From NCBI GenBank assembly GCA_024305745.1, contig JAHRBS010000001.1:3224001-3288000 (forward strand): a stretch of DNA of 64,000 nucleotides, written 5' to 3'. Under the pieces are notes generated by a model, which made no database searches, had not been told where the DNA came from, and worked only from the letters and a program-made list of their open reading frames with translations. Made by a program: the position numbers and the translations under genes. Positions 32,438 through 43,007 of the stretch are shown piece by piece (position 1 is the first letter of the stretch; the number at the start of each line of letters is the position of its first letter). The DNA is from Polyporus tsugae (lineage: Eukaryota; Basidiomycota; Agaricomycetes; Polyporales; Polyporaceae).

Positions 32438-34792
32438 CTTGCTCGGCCTGCGTTGCGCTCGTTCGAAGTGTACTGTTCAGATGGAGTCGAGCCCAGCAAT
32501 ATTTCGGCGGCGAGCAGCCAGAGAAGGCGAAAAGGAAGGCAGCTCGAGTCTGCTCGCCGACCCGCTGCCTCTGCCTCTATTTCCGAAATTTTGCATTACA
32601 TAATTTTGCTACGACCAAGCTAAGCGCTGGCGCCTTTCGAGCGCTCAACGTACAACTTGCAATTGGACGTCGAAGCACAGGTGAGATCTATGATCCAAGT
32701 ATTCGTGCGACGTACGCTGTTACGGTTTTTCAGAGATTGTAACGTAACATGTAACCGGTCTGTTTTGAACAGACTCGTGGAGAAAGGCAGCTGAATGAAC
32801 CGAGTTCAGCACCCATCCGGGAGATGCCGCCTTGCGTTCAGGGGCCCAAAAATCCATCGAGAGTCCTGAGCTCGTCCTCCTTGAATTCATCTCGACCGCC
32901 TCTTGTCTTCAGGGTCCTCTGTAAGATGCACGGGTAAACTGGACGTCATAGCATACCACAGTATATATTGGTCAATCCTTCCTCGACTTCCGCAACGACG
33001 ACTTGTCGGTCCGCCCGCCGCGTGCTAACCACCGACCATGCCACTCCGACCCGAGTGTAGTAGAAATGCTGCGTGAGTATGAAATGGTGCCCTGCATAAG
33101 GTGTGTTCTATGGCGTTGACTAGCATATAGCGAGCCCGTCTAAGACGGGGGCTAATTTACATGCTTTGTCGCATGTCGTAGGGTAATCTGGCTGGAGTCG
33201 AGTCTTTCGACCACAGTCCGAGTCGGACCTATGACGGCAATCACCACCACATAGAAGGGAATGGCCCTATACTTAGATGAGCCTACTTTCCGATAGCATA
33301 TATCTACCATTCATTCGGCTTTTTAAATTTGATTTACAGTCATCGAGATACAGGTATGTCGCACCTCGAGCTTCAAAGCTTCACGCCTGGCCGTTCGCGT
33401 TCGAAAAGCTCTCCGGTGAAGGCCTATGCCTACATACCTTTGGAGACAATACGTCGCATGCAACATGGGGCTTGCAAACGACGTCATACGTTCATACCCA
33501 AGTTCACGACTGGAGGTGAACGTCAGAGCTGGTATTACGCAGCCACTACTCACAGATGACCTTACTTTCCGCTGTAATAGAGAACCCTCTCCATTCCGGG
33601 CTTAAAACTACGCCTGCCTGGACGGCACTCACACCCATCGAACTTCGTCACACCGGCACGTCATACTGAACGCCGCTGCTGTGGGCTAGGGTTCGCGACT
33701 CCATACTCTCGCTGATGGAGGCGCGCAGTCTGGTGATCGTCTCGCAGCTCGCTTCTTCTGGGGACTTAGAGGCGGCGGCTGGAAGGGAGGCGGCGGATCC
33801 GGTCTCTAAGGTCTCGCTGGGATGAATACAGAGTCGTACCTTAGGCTCGGGGAGCGTCCTGGAGCGACTGGAAGCCCTGTGACCGTCATCGGACGGGACG
33901 AGGACGCCGAGGGATATGAAGGGGTTCTCATTTGAGGAGAGCCAACCGCTGCGGAGAACGGCCGCATCCGGAACGATGGGACGAGGTGGGTCGTGCGTTC
34001 AGCATGAGGCGTCCGGATTCGGTCTCGGCGGTTCTAGTTGGAAGCGTGAGGTGCGGGGTTGGACATTCGCGGATCTCGGGATATGACCACGATCCTACCT
34101 AGGGGAGCAAAATGTGAGTACGGCCAGCTTGGTGGACCGTCATCCGGGTCCATCGAGTGCTCGAGAGTGCGATGTCTGTGTGTCGGGCGATATCTGGTGA
34201 CAAAAGATGCGACGGGAGCTGACGCCTTCCGCGTTCGACAGTCACTGAAACCATGGCACGTACCAAGTACGGTGTTGGTGTGGGGGCAGATGCCCCGGTT
34301 GGATATCGCCGGAAGACTGGGAAGTCGGTGCGGTGTCCGAAGCCAGTTGAGCGGGGGCCACATCGAGGGTGATCAGCTTTGCTGGTCGAAGACGAAGATG
34401 AAGACGATCGGTTCATTTGGGGTGGAGCAGCCGTGCCCTGTGCGGGGTAGTCCCAGCCAGAAAGAGGACGAGAACGTTAATCTTGGATCTGGGGAGGAAG
34501 GGCAGCCCTGCGGTGGCGAATGTCCGGATATCGCGCAGTGAGAGGCGCCCGGGCGCTTGGGGTTGAGGGCAGGTAGAGCTGCCGTTTATGGGAACGGGGG
34601 AGGCCATGTGAGCGTGGGCGAGGCACACAAACTTTGTGCGCACGCTGGCCGCTCGTCTCAGCCTCTGCAGGGACTCATCCTGGCTGCTGCCCGTCCTCCG
34701 TCGCTGCCTTTCCTGCCTCGTGTCCAGCGGCCTCCTACTTACGCTCTCCCTCCCACTCTGGATCTCTATCTGATTCCCTCCCTGCGACACCC
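32438..34792. other. Intergenic stretch between NOG1 and the aminopeptidase
   Basis: About 2.35 kb separating two divergent genes. Open frames up to 160 codons (34059-34541, +) occur but look random. A TATA-like string lies near 32960, with a short possible transcript start and a 15-codon frame at 33038, too short to call a gene. A GC-rich hairpin-like string (AGCCCGTCTAAGACGGGGGC) sits at about 33132. Nothing else is recognised. Confidence 0.4.
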
Positions 34793-37700
34793 ATGCCTCC
34801 TCCCCCGCCCCCGCCCCCGCCTCCCATCTGCCTCCCCTTCTTTGGCGGCAAGAAGTCCCGCCGCAGGCTCACCTACTCCGAGCGATCCGCTACCGAGGAC
34901 TACAGCTCTCGTCGCTCCAGCATAGACCGCCTCGGCTCTGGTTCCTACTCCCCCACTGCAACCCTCACCTCCCACGCCGAGAAGCTCACCTTTTCATCCG
35001 AGACCGAGTCTTTCAACGTCAACGACTACTCTGACGCCGCTCGAGATGTCACTCCCGCCCACACCACCCTCAAGCGTTCAAACACCATCGCCACCACCAA
35101 CGACAAGTCCAACACGGGCACCAAGAAGTGGGGCTATGGCTGGGGGATCGGCAAGAAGGCAGCCAAGAACCAGGACGACGTGAGCGAGAAGCCTCACGTA
35201 CGCTCTCCTGGCTCTACCCCTCCCCCCGTTTACAACTCCCCACTCAGCGAGACCCGCTCCCGTGCGACTCGCTCCGCCCAGTCTCACTCGTCTCACTCGT
35301 CTCACTCATACAGCCAGACCGACTGGGAGCAACCCCACGAGAGTACCGCACACGATGCCCCCCAGAGGGCCCGCTCCGTCTCCACCAACGGTGGCTCAAT
35401 TCATTACATCCCTCCACCCTCCAACCCCAAGCGTTCGAACACCTACAAGTCCAACACTACAAAGGCCAGTGGCAGGAGCGGCCGTCCTACCCTCTATCCC
35501 TCCGAGTCTTCGAGCACGCTCGTCGGATCCGCCCTCGAGCGCAAGGTCCGCGACGAGGATCCTATTGCTGAAAGGCCGGATACGACAAGCAGGCTCGACA
35601 GCCTCCGCGACCTCATGCGCACGCACGGTCTCGACTATTAGTGAGTCGCTCGCACGGCTGACTTGGCCGCCGGTGCTAATCTCGTCGTCCAGCGTCATCC
35701 CCAGCGAGGATTCGCATGGATCTGAGTACATCGCACCCCATGACAAGCGGCGGGAATGGATTTCGGGGTACGTCTACTACGCCGACATCCCGTTGCTGTC
35801 CGCTAACTGCTTGCGTTTTAGGTTCACGGGATCCGCCGGCCAGGCCGTCGTCTCGATGCGGTCGGCGTACCTCATCACCGACTCCCGCTACTGGCTACAG
35901 GCGGGCGAGCAGCTCGACCCGAACTGGGTGCTCGTCGAGGCCGGCGGGTCCGCGACGAACTTCAAAGACTGGACGGAGTGGATCATCGACCGCGCGAAGG
36001 ACTCCAAGATCGGCATCGACGCGCGCCTCATCTCGTACCAGGCCGCCACCGCGCTCAACAACGCGCTCAAGCGGAAGAACTCGAAGTTGCAATACCCGCC
36101 GCAGAACCTCGTCGATCTCGTCTGGCGCGACAAGCCTGCGCGGAGCAGGGAGCCGATCTACGTCCAGCCCAAGGAGTTCACTGGTACGGGTGCCGGCGAG
36201 AAGCTGACGCGACTGAGGGAGTGGATCAGGCAACAGCGGCCGGCGATACCTTCGTACTCGAAAGCGGAGCCCAAGCCGTCGCAGATGCAGGTTGCGACGT
36301 TGGTCGCGAACCTTTCGTCGATCGGTACGTGATGCTCAGACTTGACGTTCGCGCGATTGTCTGACGCAGCATGGTAGCGTGGCTGCTTAACCTCCGCGGC
36401 GACGACATCCCGTTCAACCCCATCTTCCACTCTTACCTGTTCGTCGGCCTGGAGAGCGCCACCCTCTTCATCGAGGACGCGAAGCTCACCGAGGAGGTCA
36501 AGGGCTATCTGCAGTCCATCGGAATCGTGTGGCGCGACTACAACGAGATCTGGACTTTCTTGCGGCGTAAGGAATGGGGTGAAGGCAATGTAAGTGATTT
36601 CTCGCTGAGTTCACGTCTCACGCTCACCATCTTGCAGGTCATTATCTCGCCGCAGACGTCGTACGCCATCTGCCTCATGATGACCAGCTTCCGGTACACC
36701 GTGCTGCCGTCGCACGTCGAGGACATGAAGGCAGTCAAGAACGACATTGAGATCAACGGCCTTCGCAACGCGTACCTCCGAGACGGCGCGGCGTACGTCC
36801 GTTGGCTCGCGTGGATCGAGCAGAAGGTACAGCAAGGCTACGACATTACAGAATACGAGGCGGCGTGGCGTTTGACCGAGTACCGGCGCAAGAACAAGTA
36901 CTACATGGGCCTTGCTTACGAGAACATCTCCGCGACCGGACCCAACGCGGGTGAGTACGCTGCCGTCTGCAGCTGTGGCACAGAAATTGACGGATAGCGT
37001 CGCCGGCAGCACTGCCCCATTACGTGCCGCACAAGACGACCGCGAAGATGATCGATCGCGACACGCCTTACCTCAAGTGAGTATCGGCTCCGTACCCCGA
37101 TCGTACGTTGTGCGTAATACATTGCCCATCCTCATCTCTTGCCTTCTCCATAGCGACTCGGGAGGGCAGTACCGCGACGGCACCTGCGACACGACGCGCA
37201 CGCTGCACTTCGGCCGTCCCACGCAGGACCAGTGCGAGGCGTACACGCGCGTCCTCCAAGGCCACGTACGTACCGCGTCTCCGCTGTGGCGTGATTGTTA
37301 CTGACAGCGAACACGTTGCCTGTCCGTCGCGCAGATTGCTATTGACTCCGCTATCTTCCCAGAAGGCACGTCCGGTGCGAAGCTCGATGTCCTGGCGCGC
37401 AGGGCGCTCTGGCAGGACGGGCTGAACTATATGGTAAGTATGGCGTGACCTCGCCTGTTGTGCGCCCGGCTGCGACGATGGTGTTCTGACCGGTTGTCGT
37501 GTTTACAGCATGGCACCGGGCATGGATTCGGCTCCTTCCTGAACGTTCACGAAGGCCCTCAAAGCTTCTCGTCGGATACGGTGCTCGTTCCCGGCCATGT
37601 GATCACCAACGAGCCCGGATATTGTACGTTTTTCCTCTTCTCGCCGTTCGTGGTATCGGGACCGGTGTCTCACCTTCATGCTTGGTAGACAATGCTGGCA

Positions 37701-38141
37701 AATGGGGTATGCGGATAGAGTCCGCGCTCGCCGTGAAGCGCATGAAGGTACGAATCTTCCATCTCCGTCGGACCGCCTCGGCTTCTGACCACGCAGGACT
37801 CTGCAGACCAAGGGCCAATTCAACGGTGACATCTGGCTCGGGTTTGAGCGTCTCACTGCCGTGCCCATACAGACGAAGATGGTCAGGGAGGTCATGCTTT
37901 CGAAGGAGGAGCGCCAGTGGCTCAAGGTAAGCCATTCACCTCCATCTGTCCTCGCATCGGAACGCGCGCGCAGGTGGCTGACTTTGATGAATCTTAGGAC
38001 CACAACCGTCGGTGTCTCGAACAACTCGAACCCTTCCTGCGGGAGGACAAGCGCGCTATGAGGTACCTCCGCAGGGAGGCGGAGCGTGGTATCGGCATCG
38101 CCAGCGCTGGACCCGGCGGCTTGACGATCGATTGGGATTAA
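34793..38141 (+). CDS. Xaa-Pro aminopeptidase P (M24B) with long disordered N-terminus
   Basis: Removes N-terminal residues before proline; a cytosolic metalloenzyme that binds two metal ions (normally manganese). Twelve exons (34793-35640, 35693-35767, 35822-36324, 36378-36589, 36638-36950, 37010-37076, 37154-37265, 37335-37433, 37509-37623, 37689-37747, 37807-37926, 37998-38141) give 888 residues; typical AMPP is about 610-620. The extra approximately 260 N-terminal residues begin with ten prolines and are rich in Ser/Thr/Pro. The enzyme begins near [28 protein letters not shown], with creatinase-like domains and a C-terminal pita-bread domain. Metal ligands visible: the two Asp in [16 protein letters not shown], His in [17 protein letters not shown], Glu in ITNEPGYY, and Glu in GFERLTAVP. 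All ligands are intact. The start ATG is the first in frame; a later start near the enzyme domain cannot be excluded. Confidence 0.93.
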
Positions 38142-39247
38142 CGCGGTTTCCGTCCGTGACGTGGACAGCTTCGCGACGCTCGTCTGCCTTCAACGCCATG
38201 TCTCATCTAAGGCCGACCACACACCGCTCATGCTCCTCTTGGTTTCGTACTGACAGTGGTTTCGTGAATTCCAGGACGTCGTAGGGTTACGGCGGACATT
38301 TCTATGCTCCGTCTCGATAGCCTCGGTAATTCTCTGCCATCGCTACCCTTCTGACCCCCCAACTCCGTTTCCGACTCCAACGCTTTTGCTTACTTCTGTC
38401 CGGCTCTCTATCTCTCTCGGGATCATCCTGCTCTCCGCCACGTCTATTCCTCCACGACACTGTATGACTTAACTATATCCTAACGTCCAAGTAAGGGGTG
38501 TCGTAGGGCATTCCCTCTAAAACCTATCTCGTTTCGTCACGTCTTCCATCTCGTCCCGTCCCGTCTCCCCTGCTCGCTTACCTATCTCATCCCTCTCCTC
38601 GCAGCTAGCGGGTTACGTACTGTATATGCCTATCTCCTTGTCCTCGGGCCTCGGCGCGCCCGACCCTTTCCCGTTCCCTTGCCCCGGATTCCGATTGGAT
38701 ATGTAATGTTTCCGTTCCTTTGGCCTTTCACATTACTTATGGCGCTCGCGATACGGCGCAGTCTCCTTCTGTACATGGTTTTGGAACCCCCGTCTCCGGT
38801 CGCTTGAGGCTCGAGCCGTCGGAGCGATGACTTGGTCATACTTAGATAGATGCTTTAGTTTCGCTGTTGTACTTATGTACGGCTGGAATATATTCGTTCC
38901 ACCGCTTGTAAATGTGTTGTACAATTGGGACGGCGGACAAGAGCCAACCCTTTCTCACTAGCTTCGGTGTCGTTGACAGGTCTGGACAAGGCCAGTGGCA
39001 TAATGTTTGCCATCGCGGTCTAGTCGGCCATACGTAGAGTCTAAGGGAAGATTGTTGGTATATGTCATTGGTCAAGCAAATGTCGACGCTACCGTGGAGA
39101 ATGACGGGAGTGACCACGGTCGGGAGGCAGAACTATATAAATTGTAATGAGGACGAAAATGTACAGTGTGAGACAACTCGAGAAGCTAGGGGAGCGGAGG
39201 GACAAGGCCAGGAGGAGATTTGGTCTTCTTCTCGCCGGCCCACTGGT

Positions 39248-39532
39248 TCACGCTGCCCTTGGGGGCCTCCTTCGCAGGACCCGTGTCTCCGCCCATTGCC
39301 GCAGCTCGAGCTCGGCCGCCCTGCGCATGTCTGCCTTGCGCCGCTCCTGCTCGTGCCCGTCGGGGAGGTGGAAGGTCTTCTGGTTTAGATGTGACTGGTG
39401 CTGTACATCCGCAGTGTGGGAGGCATAGGTCCTGGTATGCCTGCAGGAGAACAGCCGCTCGGGGTGTGCGAGGTGCAAGAGGAGGTTGCCGCGCACGGCT
39501 GTGGCGGGCGGCTGGCACCGTAGACAAACCAT
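39248..39532 (-). CDS. Possible small protein, about 94 residues
   Basis: The minus strand is open from an ATG at 39532 (MVCLRCQ) to 39248. Its first 40 residues (Arg-rich, few acids) could be a mitochondrial presequence, followed by HLNQKTFHLPDGHEQERR and MRRAAELELRQWAE, which has the look of real helix-forming protein. An overlapping frame (39186-39527) continues with KEAPKGSVNQWAGEKKTKSP. No family recognised. A plus-strand frame of 93 codons with a true ATG at 39147 and an upstream TATATAA overlaps it and is the main alternative. Confidence 0.27.
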   Translation of the reverse strand: MVCLRCQPPATAVRGNLLLHLAHPERLFSCRHTRTYASHTADVQHQSHLNQKTFHLPDGHEQERRKADMRRAAELELRQWAETRVLRRRPPRAA

Positions 39533-39783
39533 GAGAGAGTAGTGGGGAAGAATCGGCAGGTCAGTTCAATGGATGGGAGTAAGTAGGAGTTTACGGGACT
39601 GACCTATTCGCCTAATACTGGGCCCAAGGGCCTAGGTTCCGCCCATCTCCGCCCCAAAGCGGGCCCCTCGGCGTGGGAAGGGGCCCATCGGAAAGCCGCC
39701 GCCGCCGCCGTCGCGACGGTCCCATTCCCATGAAAATCTGCCGCGTTTTGAGCACACACCGGACCTCGCGCCCTGGAGCCTCG

Positions 39784-39785
<2 letters not shown>

Positions 39786-39818
<33 letters not shown>

Positions 39819-39834
39819 GGGGGGGGGGGGGGGG
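39786..39834. repeat. (CT)n tract followed by a poly-G tract
   Basis: About 15 CT dinucleotides, then AA, then 17 consecutive G. A simple-sequence tract with strong strand asymmetry; the G run length is likely to be polymorphic or mis-sequenced. Confidence 0.95.
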
Positions 39835-39862
39835 TCACATGACCCAGAGCAGGTCATGTGAC
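39834..39862. repeat. Short palindrome beside the microsatellite
   Basis: GTCACATGAC and GTCATGTGAC form perfect 10-bp inverted arms around a 9-base spacer. Each arm contains a CACATG/CATGTG E-box-like core. Whether it is a factor site or chance is unknown. Confidence 0.6.
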
Positions 39863-40468
39863 GTGATGAAATCGTGCGATCTGATCTGAAATCCATCAGA
39901 ACTTAGAGCCAAGAAAGGGTTCCCCGAATGCGGCGAGCGCGCATCGCAGGGGTCCTCAACGGCTGAGATGTTTGCAAAATAAAAAAACTCGCTATTGCCT
40001 CTTCTAGGGCGCTTAATTGCCTTTTTGGGCGCCGGGCCACGCATTCGATCGATCGCCTCCCTCGGCGGCTTTGCGACGTCCTCAACTTCAATAATTCACC
40101 TGCATCTCTGTCCATCTTAATTCGTGCAAAATAAACTAAATCGTCGAAGCTAAAAAAGATTCGGTTTGCAGGTTTGTTTCCTCTCATTTGATCGATGCTT
40201 GGTCGCCTTTTTGGGGCGTGACTTTGTTGAGGTCGTCAGTATGCCATCCATCGTTTTGTTCCGCTTCATTTAGGCGCCAATATTAAGTAAGATGCCTACA
40301 TCCTGTCTGATGCCCACTAAAGGGTTAGGGTCAGGAGGGTCTCTTAAGGCAGCAACTGATATTGCGTCGTTAGGAACAGACCAGCCACTGAACCAGCTAC
40401 GCCAAAAAGGGCGCAATATCAAGCTTGGCTGGTACTATTATATGTGTGCATCTCAGATGCCCTAGAAA

Positions 40469-40492
40469 TTAGGGTTAGGGTTAGGGTTAGGG
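40469..40492 (+). repeat. Interstitial telomere-like repeat, four TTAGGG units
   Basis: Four perfect tandem TTAGGG hexamers, followed by a GGTAGG variant. TTAGGG is the telomere repeat of many basidiomycetes. Another isolated GGGTTAGGG lies near 40322. The tract is internal and short, so it is not a chromosome end. Confidence 0.95.
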
Positions 40493-40960
40493 GTAGGAAA
40501 CCCCATATCCGCAAAGCACCCCTATCTATATACTATTTAGAACGGGTTAGCTGAAATCTTAGCGCAAGGATGCTATAATATTCAGCAGCAGGCATGGAAT
40601 AGAATGGACAACTAAATGGACAAAGGCTCAATTGACCCTCATTCACACCCAAAAAGCAAGCATGAGAGGCATGCTCTAACAATAATCAAGCTAGCACCTG
40701 GATGGTAGCCAAAATAAAAACAAAACAATGCACTGGTCTATTGTCAGAATTGGACCCTCAATCACCAATCTTGCCCCAGCACGGCCATATTCCGAGCAGA
40801 CACCTTTTGACTACTAATACGGCCACAAGACCTCATATCTACAAGGAGTAGGAGTATAGGGTCAATATATCCCCTCTTTTTGCTAGACTTGGAGAAAAGT
40901 GGGCTCAGATGCTGGTGTTACTTCTATATAAACTGATGATGTATATATGGTGTTTGACGA

Positions 40961-41060
40961 TGTCATGAATGCTTCATTTGGCGCCTGCTACCAGCATCTT
41001 AGTTTCCTTTTCTGGACAATCTACTTCTCACGTCACACTTATTGTTCTCCGTTGCATTGT
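40961..41060 (+). mobile_element. Truncated family A LTR (left 100 bp)
   Basis: Begins TGTCATGAATGCTTCATTTG and follows the first 100 bases of the 446-bp family A LTRs at 49134 and 55721, up to GTTGCATTGT, then stops abruptly. The sequence after the break belongs to something else. Confidence 0.8.
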
Positions 41061-41352
41061 GATGAACTCGAGGCTGTGGGGGGGGCAAGAGTTCCGACTG
41101 TAAGTCAAACGCAAGGAGATCTTAGAGTCAGTGAGTGAACGACTTGATTGTATGTTACCAAGTACCTGTAAGTCAAACGCAAGGAGACTAAGGTAAAGTC
41201 GGTAACCACAAGTAAGAGAGAGGTATATATAGTGCTTACTCTTCAGTCAGCGAGTGAACAACTGAAGAGCAGGGAGCAGAGAATGCAGTCCTTATATACT
41301 ACAAGAGGGAGTGCATGAGTAAGCGATAAAGAAGTCACACGTGCGTGTTACA
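41061..41352. mobile_element. Insertion within the LTR region, LTR-like ends
   Basis: About 290 bp between the LTR fragment and the next LTR. The right part, 41153-41352, begins TGTTACCAAG and ends CGTGTTACA, so it has inverted TGTTAC/GTTACA ends, and it contains TATA-like strings on both strands. The motif GTAAGTCAAACGCAAGGAGA occurs twice (near 41099 and 41169) and TCAGTGAGTGAAC recurs as TCAGTCAGCGAGTGAAC. It may be a small solo LTR of another family, partly duplicated. No flanking target duplication was found. Confidence 0.4.
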
Positions 41353-41790
41353 AACGGCTCATTGGCGCCTACACTCAGCGTCTTAGTTTCCTTTTCCGGA
41401 CGATCCACCCTTTACATTGCACTTATTGTTCTCCATTGCATTGTATCTTGTTCTTTGTTTATTAGCACAATAGCTCCTTTATTGTCCATCATCGCTATTG
41501 TTGTGTTCCTATCATTCTCTCATAACCACAGTCACCCATTGTCCCGGTTTCCCATTGTCCTCTGTACATATGTAAGCACCTGTACTTCACTGTCTGGAGA
41601 CCTCAGTTTCGACCTCTTGTCTCCAGGTAAGCCTCGCTGTATTTTGCTTGTTAGATACTTCGCTCAATACATCTCGTCTCCAGCCCCTGACCGTTGAGCC
41701 CTGCTCCACTCTCGCTGCAACAAGCGCTTATTGATGCCCTTGCTCGTCTCATAAGTCTCCCTGGTCCTTACTCGATGGCCAGTCGTAACA
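41353..41790 (+). mobile_element. Family A LTR, slightly truncated at its left end
   Basis: Follows the 446-bp LTR consensus from about its base 14 to the terminal GTAACA. The sequence after it (TTAGGTCGAAAC) is identical to that following the LTR ending at 50151. It is the 5' LTR of the chimeric left element. Confidence 0.8.
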
Positions 41791-42554
41791 TTAGGTCGAA
41801 ACTGCTTCACAAGCACCAGCGTACCCACAACCCTTTCCCCTTTCCTTCTCGTACGGTACGCACTTTTGATCCTCTGTGTTGGCCTAGCGTAGTACATGCT
41901 CTAGTCTCACACCATTGGACGTGGTCTTGATTCAACTCGAGGCTTGCCACTTTCAAGTGGTACAGTGCATGGAAAGCTCCTAACCCGAGACCCCGGCACT
42001 GACAAAAGTGGTCCGCCTCATGGCGTGGGAGGCTAGAGAAAGGCGGCAAAACGAAGCCAAGGCAGGACACCCCTGGGCCTGTGTCCCTTGAGGTTAAGAC
42101 ACAGCAATAGGCCGAGGAAGCTGAGCAGACAGTGTTGGATTGTGCACCTGCCGTCCCCATTCCTGGGATAGGAAACGAGACCCCCTATCCTTTTTCCATC
42201 CCACCACCCTCATCACTCCGCTGATGGCGATCCCTTCATTCACGCATGTGGCCGAGCTGAGTAACCTAAAAGCTTGGCTCAAGGCACTTGAGAAAGAGGT
42301 CCTGAAAGCACAAATCAAGATGCTTGGCAAGTGGATGGCCGCCCTCACACCATAGCCAAGGAGGAGGGTTTCTGATTTGAGCCGCACTAGATGCTGCGTG
42401 TGCCAGCTTGAGCCTCAATAGTCGTTTTTCAGTGCTGGGTTCGTCCTTTGTGTACTAAGTAAATCATGATGGACAACACTTTCATATTCCTATACGGTTA
42501 TTCAGCAAGCAGCGATATAAGGATACTGTAGCTATGGTTGATAGTGGAGCTACA
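41791..42554 (+). mobile_element. Internal remnant of a family A element with deleted gag
   Basis: Leader sequence matches element A (50152 onwards) to about 42170. It then jumps to the end of gag (a 40-codon frame ending 42354, LKAWLKALEKEVLKAQIK, against the gag C-terminus of element A), then the gag-pol spacer, then the opening of the protease (ATGGTTGATAGTGGAGC, MVDSGA) at 42534. At 42555 family A sequence stops. Its protease motif DSG is intact, whereas full element A reads DNG. Confidence 0.7.
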
Positions 42555-42973
42555 TGTCACAGTTTTTCGCGCCACATTTGGTACCACAGTCACAGCCACC
42601 AACCCTAACTCCAGGTTCACCCATTTTCGGACTCCAGCCTGGACACTGGTCATCATTATGTAATAGTACTTACCTCTTTGTTCTCCTTTTGGACTGGCTC
42701 ACCTGCCATCAGTACCCAAGCCTGCCCTGAAGCCAGGTGGTCTGTGCACCTGTCATGTATAGTATATAAGGGCTGTGATGTGGGCTCAGAGACCTTAGAT
42801 TCTGTCTCTTGTTCATTCCCCCATCATCTGTAGGCAGCTTAACAGCCCCTGCCATCCTCTGCCTTCTAGTCTAGGCCAATCTATCCTCTACTTCTGTTGC
42901 CACCCTCTGTGTGTCTCCATCAGTGAGCCCCCCCCTTTTGTTTGTTTTGTGGCACAGTCGTTCGGCTGTGACA
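42555..42973 (+). mobile_element. LTR of a second type (family B), 419 bp
   Basis: Starts TGTCACAG and ends CTGTGACA, perfect 8-bp inverted ends in the TG...CA form of LTRs. It contains TAGTATATAAGGG, a plausible TATA box, near 42762. The sequence after it starts TTAGAC, similar to the TTAGGT after family A LTRs, which suggests a related primer-binding arrangement. It lies directly upstream of the gag of element B, so it is probably that element's 5' LTR, inserted into the protease start of a family A element. No matching 3' copy is in the window. Confidence 0.6.
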
Positions 42974-43007
42974 TTAGACAGAATCTCACACCTAGGCCCC
43001 TGGTTCA

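Larger units (their letters stand above)
38142..40960. other. Gene-poor stretch between aminopeptidase and retroelements
   Basis: The first 900 bp look like aminopeptidase 3' flank. One weak small-gene candidate lies at 39248-39532, then a microsatellite and a small palindrome near 39.8 kb. From about 39.9 to 40.95 kb the DNA is clearly more AT-rich, holds no open frame of note, and contains a telomere-like repeat at 40469. Confidence 0.5.

Noticed and set aside
33038..33160. Tiny spliced gene after a TATA-like box
   Set aside because: The best splice gives only about 15 codons and no recognisable product.
39787..39834. CRISPR-like or satellite array
   Set aside because: It is a plain dinucleotide and mononucleotide tract without spacers.
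40469..40492. A true telomere end
   Set aside because: Only four units, internal, and followed by more than 20 kb of other sequence.
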